The notes under the pieces: model-generated | Told to the model about the DNA's origin: nothing | What the model saw: the letters and a program-made list of their open reading frames with translations, nothing else | Database searches by the model: none | Translations under genes and position numbers: made by a program | Part shown: piece by piece, positions 11,348-21,536 of the stretch | Layout: each line of letters begins with the position of its first letter | Numbering within the stretch: position 1 is the first letter of the stretch | Assembly (NCBI GenBank): GCA_036250225.1 | Contig: JAPZLL010000022.1 | Coordinates: 124,001 to 188,000 of the forward strand | DNA length: 64,000 bases | Direction of reading: 5' to 3' | Source: Cercophora sp. LCS_1 | Lineage: Eukaryota; Ascomycota; Sordariomycetes; Sordariales; Lasiosphaeriaceae

Positions 11348-12039
11348 ATGGCGGCAACTACCTCCTCGGTCGTCATTCCGGGCCAGTTCCTAGGACCTAC
11401 GTCGCGATTTAAACCCGGGCCAGGCACTCATATTCACCAATCGAACCTGTACTCATCAGTGCTGGGCGCTGTTCATGTTACACAACCCGCGAAAGCACCA
11501 GGACCCCCAAAGCGACTCAACAAGATTGTCCCGGCCCCGGCCCCTACCGAGCTTCCAACGATCTCGGTGTCGCGATCTGGCATCTCGGAGAAACGCGAAG
11601 TTCTTCCTGAGGTCGGTAATGTCGTCCTCTGCAGAGTTATTCGCATCTCGCCGCGGCAAGCCGTCGTCGCCATTTTGATTTGCGGAGATACTGTTTTGGA
11701 GGCGGAGTGGCAGGGCGTTATTCGTGTGCAGGACGTACGTGCCACGGAGAAGGATAGGGTCAAGATTTACGAAAGCTTTCGACCGGGAGACATTGTTCGT
11801 GCGGAGGTGGTGAGTCTCCATCTCTTGAGCCTGTGTGTTGTTGGACTGGCGCTGATTGAATTTGACAGATCTCCTTGGGAGACCAGACCAACTACTACCT
11901 TTCTACTGCCAAGAACGAGCTGGGAGTTGTTATGGCTACGAGCGAGGCTGGCAATGCCATGTATCCCCTAAACTGGAAAGAATATCGCGATCCTGGGACT
12001 GGGGTGGGGGAGCTGCGGAAAGTTGCGAAGCCGCTTTGA
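11348..12039 (+). CDS. CSL4: CSL4 exosome cap subunit
   Basis: Predicted 210-residue S1-domain cap protein of the RNA exosome, which helps bind and thread RNA substrates in the nucleus and cytoplasm. Exons are 11348-11809 and 11869-12039; the 59-nt intron begins GTGAGT and ends GACAG. The N-terminal region has VIPGQFLGP and GTHIHQSNLYSSVLG, typical of Csl4. The S1-like core runs from GNVVLCRVIRISPRQA to DIVRAEVISLGD (about residues 96-160). The second exon gives TNYYLSTAKNELGVV and the conserved NWKEYRDPGTG end, followed by KVAKPL and a stop. An unspliced reading would lose this conserved end. The start sits in a CACAATGG context. Confidence 0.94.
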
Positions 12040-12867
12040 GATATTGCAAGGTTCAAGTCGGCCGCAAACCCCGGTTCTCGCAGTCATTTCAGTCGAGTGG
12101 CCGCCCACGGCAAGGTGATTTCGCGCTGAACTAGTCTTTGCCACAGTGAAGGCGCTGGCATTTAGGGCTAGGAGACGACAACGCATCCATCGCGACTCTA
12201 GCATGGTCTCGCGCTGTGGATTGGAACGAGAGAGCATTCCAAAGCTAACTGGCAGTATGATGAGACGGCGTGTCGTAAGATGAAGATGATACCCGGAGAA
12301 GATGAATGAATGAATGAATCGGAGACTTTGGCCAAACAGATCGCTTCCAAGCAGCCTGGAATTCAATGCGGAAAGACTGGCGTGATGGACCTGTGCGGTT
12401 AGATTGTGCGAGTTTACCGGTTCATGGGAAACGTGCCGGTCGATCTCTAGACTTGGCCGCGAAATCCTGGGGTACTTTATCCGGTAGTTCCCTTGAGATG
12501 ATGCAACAGCCAATTCTTGGCTAACGGAGCTTAGCGGGGTACTTGCAAATGAAGTCCTTTGAGGTTTCAAGGGTACTGAATTCCACATCAGTTCTCGGTC
12601 CTCGCTGCCGATCGTGGGGGCGGAGCTATGCGCATTGTCCACAAGCATAGATGCCAAGCAGGCCAGCCCCGCTTAGCCGCCCGCCCCCATCGGCGGCGGC
12701 GCAGCGAAGGTCTTTGCGCCGCATGAAGAGACCTGAAAAGCGCGAGTGGTCACCACGGCTTTGACTGTTGCCAACTCACACCACCGACAGTCGACGAGGA
12801 ACTGCCCCTCAACAAGCAACCGCTTTGTGCGACTCACCGTATCCCGACTGCCGCGTTCGAGGTAGCC
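12040..12867. other. Intergenic CSL4-SEC2
   Basis: Holds the CSL4 3' UTR and the upstream region of the next gene. A short (GAAT)n run is at 12303-12319. A 229-codon open frame on the minus strand (12657-11968) overlaps CSL4 coding sequence and has no motif, so it was not called. Confidence 0.55.
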
Positions 12868-13761
12868 ATGTCAACAGTAACAACGACAACCGACACCATG
12901 TCTGCGGCCGCCACGATCTCGACCGCGGACCTCCATTGCTGTCCGAACTGCGGCTCGAACATCGCCCTCCCGCCTCTCGAGAAGACGTCAACGGCCCTCC
13001 TCATTGCAGAGAAACAAATCGCGGACCTCCAAGCCCAGGTCCGCCTCCTAAACCAAAAGGCCACGGCCGCCGTCGACCGCTGGGCCGACTACGAAGACGA
13101 ACTCACAAAACTACGGGCCGAGCTCGAAGCCTCGCGGCAACAACAGATACCCCAAACACCACCGCAAACATCTGCCATGCAGTCGCCGACAAATTCCTGG
13201 GTCACGTCAGCGCCAGCAACCGCAAGCTCCATCTCATCCGTCACTTCGTCCTCTCCCGCACGCTCCTCGTTCCTCTCCTCGGGCGCCGCATCCCGCCTCT
13301 CCTCCCTCCTTTCTCCTCGAAAATCAACACCGAACCTGAAACCACAGCCCCTTTCTCGCAGTCCCCACCCACTCGCAACGCCAGCCTCGGCACCGTTCAC
13401 CCCCGCAACTCCACTTTCTCCCGCACCGAGTACTGAAGACCTGCTGGAGGCGCTGACGCGCGAGCAGACGCTACGGCTGGAGGCAGAAGGAAAACTAAAC
13501 GAGACGAGTCGAGAGGTGGAAGAGCTCAGCGTTTCGTTGTTCGAACAGGCCAATGAGATGGTTGCAACCGAGAGGAGGGCGAGGGCGAGGCTGGAAGAGC
13601 GGGTCGAAATGTTGGAACAAAGGGATCGCGATAAAAAAGTCAGGCTAGATAAGCTAGAGGGGGCGGTCGGCAGGATTGAGCGGGTTCGGAAGTTGTTGGG
13701 ACAGGAAGAAGAGACTCCGGGGGTGGCGGTGGCATCAGCGGCTGAACGGAGAAGCATTTGA
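12868..13761 (+). CDS. SEC2: Short SEC2-domain Rab guanine-nucleotide exchange factor
   Basis: Predicted 297-residue single-exon protein. The C-terminal third (about residues 190-285) is a long coiled coil reading EALTREQTLRLEAEGKLNE then VEELSVSLFEQANEMV. This is the Sec2p/Rabin signature, in which the coiled coil opens the nucleotide pocket of Sec4/Rab8 GTPases on secretory vesicles. The N terminus has CCPNCGS, a lone CPxCG half of a zinc ribbon, and a second coiled coil (residues 38-92). Between them is a Ser/Pro-rich linker. Yeast Sec2 is far longer (over 700 residues), so this is a compact form, perhaps a paralogue. The SEC2 family call is firm. The partner Rab is inferred. Confidence 0.8.
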   Translation: MSTVTTTTDTMSAAATISTADLHCCPNCGSNIALPPLEKTSTALLIAEKQIADLQAQVRLLNQKATAAVDRWADYEDELTKLRAELEASRQQQIPQTPPQTSAMQSPTNSWVTSAPATASSISSVTSSSPARSSFLSSGAASRLSSLLSPRKSTPNLKPQPLSRSPHPLATPASAPFTPATPLSPAPSTEDLLEALTREQTLRLEAEGKLNETSREVEELSVSLFEQANEMVATERRARARLEERVEMLEQRDRDKKVRLDKLEGAVGRIERVRKLLGQEEETPGVAVASAAERRSI

Positions 13762-14153
13762 GGTTGGTCCTGGAGGTTACGGACGGGGACCAAGTGTGCA
13801 TGGATAAATGGCTGCATAGGATGGGAGAGGGTATGACTTTCTAACGACATCATGATGCCAGGCGGACCGGATTCTTGGCAGGGGGCAGGCAGCTTGGGAG
13901 CATCTACGGATCTTGTTAGCTTCATTGTTGGTGCTGGGTATCATTCTGGGCATATATACGGTTAGACTTCACTTGGGTATTTGTGGGATAAAGTACGAAG
14001 AATAGAGTCAAGATGCAATCGTTCTTTACCTAGGTCACTGCGTCTTGGCATCCGGGATACGAGCTTGTTCAAGTGAGTACTGTGAGAACGGTGCCACTGA
14101 TTGGCAGAAAGCAGCTACTCTGCGGTGCTATCAACCGTCGAGATGGCCCAATT
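13762..14153. other. Convergent intergenic SEC2/PUS4
   Basis: About 390 bp between converging stops, presumably shared 3' UTRs. Nothing else is visible. Confidence 0.55.
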
Positions 14154-15627
14154 CTAGACAGTGTCGTTTTCTTGCTTTACTTCCGGCTCCGATTCGGTCT
14201 TCACGGTAAGTTCCGTGTTCGAGGTTGCTGGCTCTTGCGGAGCAGGCTCCTTGACCTCGACCTTCACCTTGGCTTCACTCGCTGAGTTTGTGTCCGGCGT
14301 CGGCTTCTTGCCTTGTTGCTTGTTCGGTAGTTCAACGGTGCGGGGCTGGGTGTTGTTCTGCTTGTTCCACATGTCCAGGGCCTTCTCGACCTTGGGGCCC
14401 CAATGATCCTCCCCTTGAAGGATATCATCGTATTCGATGCAGTTATCGCTACCCAGGACGAAGTCGCTTTGCCGGGTTCGGGCTAGCTCAGCCATGCAAG
14501 CTGCTGACCCAAGTTTCTCGCCCAGGTCGTGACATAAGCTACGGACGTAAAAGCCCGAAGTGACGGTCATGCGAATTTTGACCGCCGGCGGCCCCTTTCC
14601 CTCCCACGGCGGTGGGGTGTCTGCTGATGGTGGTGGCGGGACCAAGTTAGAGCCCCTGCCAGGGGGCGGGAGCTTTCCGAGTGCCCCGGACATGACAGGA
14701 GACGAGTTTGATCCCTGGGCTCCGTTCTCGACCTTTCTCCGTTTCTTTGGAGGCTGCTCCTCGACAACCAAACCGTCAACCCGCTCCTCAGCCTCGCGTT
14801 TCGTACTCTCGTAGTCAGCCAATGCTTTGCTTTCCCCCTCCTTCTGCTCCTCCGTCAACTTCTCAGGCTCGGTTTCTGCGTCGCTTTGGCGCTTGGCCAC
14901 GCGCCACACCGAGTCGACCAGATTCTTCTCGGCCTGCTCCGCCTCTTCGGTGGGCCATCGGTGGTTGTGTGTCCCGGGTTCGTACCATTCGACAATCCCT
15001 AGCTCACTGACTTCAACGTCTCGGGTCTCGATTTCTCGTGGGATCGGCTTTCCCTCACGCGCATATTCGTAAAGGGGCTTTCCGTTCATCTTCAACGCGG
15101 AGAATAGCGGCGGTATTTGCTTGAACTTGCCACGGAAGCCCTCAAGAGCCTTTTCTACCGCAGGTCTTGTGATCTCATCATAGTTTGCCTTCTTGATGAT
15201 GCGGCCTGTGCGATCGTAGGAATCTGTGCTAGCGCCGAAGAGGACAACGGCCTCATACGTCTTGGTGCAAGTGAGAAAGTTCTGGAGCGTCTTGGTGCCT
15301 TTGCCAACACCCAGAATCAAGACGCCTGTCGCGAGGGGATCAAGTGTGCCGCCATGCCCGATTTTGACTTGAATTTGCTTTTTGGCTTGCCTCCGACGGT
15401 TCTTCTGGTAGTTTGACTCTTTGGCGCGAGCGTCTTTCTCCGAGTGTATCAAGGGCGCAAACAACTTGGAGGGGTTGAAGAAGTTCTGGCAGTCTCGAAT
15501 TACCTGCGCAGAGCTCATGCCCATAGGCTTATTGATAGCTACATTCTCTGATCAGACACTGTTGCTGAGGAGTCTTGTGCGGGAGGAACATACCGAAAAC
15601 GCCTTCGACAATATTTGTTTGCGCCAT
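14154..15627 (-). CDS. PUS4: PUS4 tRNA pseudouridine-55 synthase (TruB family)
   Basis: Predicted 472-residue enzyme that makes the near-universal pseudouridine 55 in the T-loop of cytosolic and mitochondrial tRNAs. Exons on the minus strand are 15627-15594 and 15538-14154; the 55-nt intron starts GTATGT and ends TGTAG. Joining gives MAQTNIVEGVFAINKPMGMSS, the standard TruB N terminus. The catalytic motif GHGGTLDPLATGVLILGVG (about residues 73-91) holds the nucleophilic Asp. TKTYEAVVLFGASTDSYDRTG and GFYVRSLCHDLGE are further family motifs. Compared with bacterial TruB there is a charged insertion (Glu/Lys-rich, around residues 240-300) and a Lys/Glu-rich tail, both common in fungal Pus4. Its promoter is shared with the divergent RFTS gene 512 bp away. 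Confidence 0.95.
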
Positions 15628-16139
15628 CGTTTTGAATACCTTCCTGGCGAATCCCATCTGGGAAGAATCAGAGAAGGTTGAAGGCACGCACTCCAACGAT
15701 GCTGATGGAGCCGGATTTGAGAAGCCCCGCTTTGCAAATACTGCAAGTGAGTTGCTGCAACCACGGCAGAAGCAGCTTTTCAGCGCAACAACAGCTCCAA
15801 TTCAATTTTTTTTGGGCACCTCAATTGAAGGCGCGGGGAGAGATACAGGGGTCAGCCTTGCCGCCGCCGCTATCAGCTGTTATCGAGCTGCCTGTCCCTG
15901 AAATTGTGGGGCACTAGACGGATTACTGCCCCGCAATCTGGCTCCCTGCGCGTCAGCTGGTCGCGTGTCAATCAATCAACGCGTGCTCGGCAGGGCAGGA
16001 ACAAAGAGACCCTAGTGAAGCAGAAACCACAGCCCGATTCGCGGCCGGTCGACCACTGCCGAAATACCACCCTCGAATATTTCGACATCGTGCTTACGCC
16101 GCGACAGGACCGCCATCGGCTCTAAAGCTGTTCACCAAC
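15628..16139. promoter_or_regulatory. Divergent promoter PUS4 / RFTS-domain gene
   Basis: 512 bp between two divergent ATGs must contain both promoters and leaders. I see no strong TATA box, consistent with housekeeping genes. Confidence 0.55.
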
Positions 16140-18534
16140 ATGGGGCGCCGGCGCAGGGTTTCCAACTCAACAGCCTCTTCGACCGACACCCATAAGATAT
16201 TGTGGGTGAAAGAAACGAAGATTCTGACACCGGCAATACCTGGCGCGGACAAGCCAACTGTTGTTCTCGACGATGCTGTCATCTACGCTAAGGATGTGAA
16301 GACGCTCGCGAACCCGTTGTTCTTAAACAATGGCAGTATAGGCCCAGTGGTCGTGCGCGGTAAACTCGAGCCTGTTGAGAAGGCGGACCCCATATACCCC
16401 CAACGTGAGTCTCTTAGGTTGCTGCCAGAGCCCTATTTGTACTGACAGATTGCAGTTGTCAAACCCAGCGTCAGGACCGCGAACATCGAAATCTCCAAAT
16501 GTGTCGAATTCGCCATTGGGTATCATGGCCTCGTTCTTTGGGTGGCTGGAGAGTCCGCGTGGTATGAGGTTAGACCTTCGCCAATCTACGAGGCCATGTT
16601 TCTTGAGGCTGCCGAAGCCATAGCGCTCTACTACGAAGCGGTCGATAAGCAAGAGGAGTATGAGAAAAAGTGTGGAGACTTCAGGAAGAGGAAAAAGAGC
16701 AGCAGGGAAAAGCCGCCCCAAGCCCCGACATTGGAAGACTTTTTTCTCAGTGTTTGTTTACGGACGATTCCCTAAGTCCTTTAATATCAAGCTAACAATC
16801 ACTAGTATGCTATTGGCGTCGGCGATGGTGTCACTCGAGATGAAGCCGAGGCACGGTACCGCAAATGGGCGCCCTTCTTGGCCACCCATCTTTCCAAAAA
16901 AGAAGATGGCGTCACCTGGGAAGGGACACCCTTTGCCCAGTGGATAAAAGGCGTAGCTGCGGTAAGTTTACAGCGACTCCCCTATCCTTCACCCAGTATT
17001 GACGTCCCCAGGAATCAAAAGTCGACATTGAGAGATTGGCACTGCAAGCACGGCCAGTTTTGCAAGAACCATCCAGATCTCGACGCTCTACCTTGGCACG
17101 CGATATCAGTGAGTCTCGATCCCGCAGTCAACTGTCGGTGCGGTCCCGCAGGCGAGATAGCAGCCACGACGTCGAGATGGTTGATATTGCCCCGCCCAAA
17201 ACAAGACCAGTGCCCAACGTGCTGCCGATTCTCAGGAAGGGCAAGGAGAAGGTTGAAACCCCTGTGCCTTTACCTCCCGAATACCATCTTGCCCGGCAGG
17301 CATCTGCCTCCAATCTAGCTTTCACCACTTCACCCCACATTGCCCCGGCGAACAAGATGGCACCTACGCCCAACATCACGTCAACCTCGAGTCCGCAGGT
17401 CGACGCTATTCTGGAGACTATTCGCGAACATGCCGAGGGCAAAAACTTGATGAAGATGAAGCCCTCCTCGATTTTTACGAAAATATACATGAAGTGCAAG
17501 ATCGGCGCATACAAGGCCGCCCCCGAGGTCATCCACTACTACGCCAAAGAACTCCGCCCCCGCCTCGGTCCCGAGTGGAAAGGAACCCCCTTTGATAGCC
17601 ATTTGAAGGAGGTTTCGCAGATACCGCTCATTCCCGAACATACAACGCTGGATAAGATCCCCGCTATGGCCGCGCGACGCGCTGCCAAAGCCAGCTCCAA
17701 GGCTAACCCTAGGGCTCCTGAAGCAACGCCCCCTGTCGACACAAGGAGGCACAGACGTTTGTCCCAGGAGGACATCTTTGACGATGATTCGGAAGGGGAA
17801 GACGCTCAGCCTGCCAAGCGAGGCCGAATGTCGGGCAAAGCAGCAGGCCTACGTCTCATAGGCTCAAAGAAGCGACCCGCCTCAGCAATGTCGCCTGACT
17901 ACGACTCGGACACAGGCAGCCGTCGTGGTCGTAAATCAGCCAAAGCGTCCCATCCGGCAACCGATGACGACGACGGGAGGATCAGCGACAGTACCGAAGA
18001 CGCCTCTAGCAGTAGTGAGGACGAGGGGGACCAAGTAAACTTCCCCGTCCCGCCGCCACCCGGCTCGGTCCGCATCGTCATCCACGCCGAGCGGATTCCC
18101 ACCATGTCACCCAGCGGTCCCAATGGCACATGGACCTGCGAAGAAGAGGGCTGCAGCTACGTGGTGCGTGCGGCAGACGAGGAAGACGGCCAAGACCTCA
18201 TCCGGGCGCACTTTCGCGGTCATGAGGCCCAAGTCGAGAGGATCAACCTGGCAATGAAGGAGAGCCAGAACCACGGACGGATGCCTATTAAGTACGTCTA
18301 TTTCCCTCCAGTTCTTTTGATCATTTACTTTCATCGCCCGAACGAAGAAAAAGAGCCCATCGCCCCTTCACCCCCACCCCCGGATGTCCAATCTGACTAA
18401 ACCTCGCAACCCCTAGTCACCTGCTCGACAAGATTCAGGCTCTCGGTCGGGATGCCCTCGAAAAGAGCGGGAAGAACGGTCAACTCAATGGGCAACCCCT
18501 GCCCAACCCAATAAAACGTCGCTTGCTGTTCTAG
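16140..18534 (+). CDS. RFTS-domain chromatin protein with C-terminal C2H2-like finger
   Basis: Predicted 704-residue nuclear protein. Exons are 16140-16404, 16456-16751, 16806-16961, 17012-18291 and 18417-18534; all four introns are GT-AG, and the last has a clear CTGACTAAC branch region. Residues about 15-170 resemble the replication-foci targeting (RFTS/DNMT1-RFD) fold: ILWVKETKILTP, GSIGPVVVRGKLE, then CVEFAIGYHGLVLWVAGESAWYEV and PSPIYEAM. The middle is basic and acidic low-complexity sequence. Near residues 614-642 a CEEEGC...HFRGH pattern (C-X4-C, H-X3-H) suggests a zinc finger. There is no methyltransferase domain. RFTS outside DNMTs is known in fission yeast Raf2, a subunit of the CLRC H3K9 methylation complex; Neurospora DIM-7 is its proposed counterpart. 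Equivalence here is an inference. Confidence 0.75.
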
Positions 18535-19045
18535 GCTGGCATGCGCTTTTGCTTTCTCTGCTCCACTGTACGACCTGGATAGAACTGGGTCTCATTGCAC
18601 GGTAATGACTTACGATGGACACGATACCCCCCCCTCCCCCCCTTTTTTTTAAACGAGCGAGTCGGTGGGTCGAGGGTACTTCTAAACAAAGCGTTCTACA
18701 GTCTTAGACGAAGGTGACAGGTTCCGTAACATACATAGTATGTTGCATCTTACGGTAGCACAGAGTGTAGCAGCAGAGAATAACCTCAGAACATGTGTCT
18801 AAACACGTCTGATTGGTATAACATAGTCGCTAGATAAACCGAAGATGGCCTTCACAGGTACTGGCTACTCGCTATTCTCAATTGCGCTCTCCCTCAGTGA
18901 TTTGCGCCTAACCGCGAATTCAAGCTAGGACCCCCGTGCTTTGTTTGGTGTTTTGGAGAGATTCCGCTCCATACCCGCCCAAGCCCGGCGCCATTGAGAT
19001 CTCGCAGCAGTGTCCACTGGCTACTAACAAGCGGATGTCGGCTTC
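18535..19045. other. Convergent intergenic RFTS gene/MKT1
   Basis: About 510 bp of 3' flank for both genes, with a poly-C/poly-T tract at 18627-18650. No gene is visible. Confidence 0.6.
18627..18650 (+). repeat. Homopolymer C/T tract
   Basis: A run of C with one interrupting T, followed by eight T. A simple low-complexity tract between convergent genes, prone to sequencing length error. Confidence 0.8.
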
Positions 19046-21536
19046 TTACTTTCTCGCTGCCAGGTACACCGCCGCCCTATCCCACGCTTGCCGGTCAGCA
19101 CCGGGTATCTCATTCTCGAGAGTCTTGACACCAGCGTAAAGCGAGTCAAAGAAGGAACAGGCAACGTCCAAATCTTCCGCAAAGCAAGTGGCGTACGGAA
19201 CATATTGATCCGGGAAAGCCTTCTTTCGTTCCAGTTTCTTCTCCGCCGTCCAGTCAGCGCCGATATCGTCAAAGTACGTCTTGACAGCAATACCAAACGC
19301 GACGTCAGGGTCGGAGAGGAAAGGAAGACTGAAAGTGGATATTAGCACAGGGGCGACTTGTCACTTGGAGGGGATAATAGACATACCCATGGCTCAGCTC
19401 CCAGTTGTCATCCCGTGTCCGATTCGCTTGCGCGTACATGAACATGGAAGCGAGTAAAGCTTCGATCAAATCACGATCTGTCGATCGCACCTCAGAGGCT
19501 AACGACCGGAACGCCAGCAAGTTCTTATTAAGAGGTCCGGTGTAGCCATTGGCTTCATGTCGGAGCTTCAACAACGTCGCGCAGCGGCTGATAAGTAGGA
19601 GGGAAAGCTTGTCCTCCTCAGAGCCATTGATTGGTAGACCGCGAAGCTCCTCGTGTCTGTGCCTGGCATTGAGCAGCTCCAAGCGGAGGAGCTCGTACGC
19701 GACGAGAACGTGTTCAAAGAGATGGGCATCGGGGACATCTTTCGCCGTCGCCTCGATAGAGGATAGAGATATGGCGAGAGCCTTGCCCCACCGTGTCAGC
19801 TCGTGTTGGTCGTCGACATAGCCGCGGATGTGCAGGAATCTCCAAAGGCAGATAGACTGAATAAGACCGCTGGACTCGATAGTCTTGGGCTTCTCTTTGA
19901 TCTTGTCCTTCGAGCCCGCGAACAGCGTGAGAGCGGCGAACTCGGGATTCTGCAGCGCGGTAACCTCCGACAGGATCGACCCATGTGCGAACCGAGGGAA
20001 CTTCGACGCGACGACAGATTCATCTGCTACCCTCCAACCAGAGACCTGCTGTGAAAAATCGGCCTTGGACTCGTGGCTGTCCCATACTTTGTATGTGAAA
20101 TTGCGGTCGTACCAAACCTTCATCGTGATATCCTTGTGGTGAATACCTCTGTTCAGTCGAGGGATAACCAGGCTCAACGCAGCCTCTTTGATGCGGACCG
20201 ATCCGTTTGTGACGAGTGCCTTATACTCTTCTGACACCACCCCATCTAGCGTGGGCGCCACAAGGAGCTGGCCGTGAGTAATCCAGCTGAGGATTCGAGG
20301 CCCGATCAGACCAGTGTTGAGATAATGGAATAGCTCCGGGGGAAGTTGCAGGCCGAGATACTCATGGTTGTCGTGGGTGAGGCGGTCATAATCATGCACC
20401 TTAACCTCTCCTTCTTCGGTGATGTAGATGGGGTGCTTAACAGCCATTCGTGCCTTGCGCCACTTGTCCAGCCAGTTGGGGTCCTGCATTTTCAGAACAT
20501 CGTGGAACGTTGTGCATGCGACGCTGATGTTCTTCTCGGCGGTTCGCAATATATTCACAGCGTCTGATATGCTGTGTGTCTGGTTCTTGGTGAGGGTTCG
20601 ATCCAAGAGAGGAGGGAATGGCGGAAGAAAAGATGTGCCGGCCATTAAGAACGCATCGACAAACAATAGCTCCGAAACATTCATTGCCTTGAGAATATTC
20701 GGCTTGGAGACGGCATCGACGCTACTGGTCTCCCAATTGATAGAACGAATGACGACATCGTTGATCGGGTACAGCATGAGCTCCAGGGACCCCATAATGC
20801 CACCAACCTGGTCGGAATCGATCATGTCAAAATACGCAATCTACCCACGGTTAGACAGAAGGTGGACAGAGTTATCAAGGTCAACAGTACCTGCGCAGCG
20901 GCATTGTATGGGGCCACAAGAAAGTGCAGCTTGCGCTGTTTCAGTATTTGCTGGAGGAGGGGATACAGGTTCTGGGGACGGTACGAGGCTATTTTCTTCG
21001 TCAGCCAGCAATTACAACTCATATCAGAAACAGCATACACGAGTCCTGTCCGAAGGCAGTTACAGCGTCGTCGGCCTGGCCCTCAAAATAAAGATTCCAG
21101 GCATATTTAGTCTTCTCGTTGGCCTGCCGGATTTTGGTTGTGGTAACCTCCTCTTGGCCGATGATAGGCTGGCCATCAAAGACGAATAAAGGAGTGATAT
21201 CGTTCGCCGCCCAGTTATCCAAGTCGGTCTCGATTCGGCCTTGGATGCCCGTCAGGCCGCCCAAGGCGGTGAGGAGGGGCTCAGGGGGTGAAGCTTCAAG
21301 CTGGAGGTGAATGTAGTAGGAAGCATCGACGGCAATGGCACAGCCTTGGAGGTCAGCGACCGCATGTTGCCTATGCAGTACGTCAGGATAGCCATCGCTA
21401 CAAACTAAGGGAGGAGGGAGACAACATACACAACCTGGGTCTTGATCCAGGGATCCTCAGCGGTGGCTATCGGTAAAGCATTAGCATACATCTGCGGCAC
21501 CCATTGAAGAGCAATGTGAGTAAACTGCGGGTCCAT
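19046..21536 (-). CDS. MKT1: MKT1 post-transcriptional regulator (XPG-like fold)
   Basis: Predicted 757-residue cytoplasmic protein. Mkt1 with Pbp1 regulates mRNA stability and translation in yeast. Minus-strand exons are 21536-21430, 21370-21039, 20988-20891, 20840-19387 and 19328-19046; all introns are 50-59 nt GT-AG, and each junction restores family sequence. Residues 1-190 are an XPG N-terminal-like region: GCAIAVDASYYIHL, ITPLFVFDGQPIIGQE, NLYPLLQQILKQRKLHFLVAP. An XPG-I-like stretch follows, AAAQIAYFDMIDSDQVGGIMG. The Mkt1 middle and C-terminal domains fill the rest (for example GLIQSICLWRFLHIRGYVDD and FEHVLVAYELLRLELL). The acidic nuclease residues of FEN1/XPG are largely absent, as in other Mkt1 proteins. 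The start at 21536 is the first ATG in frame. Confidence 0.92.

Noticed and set aside
11968..12657. 229-codon minus-strand frame
   Set aside because: It overlaps the CSL4 second exon, has no motif and looks like a chance frame.
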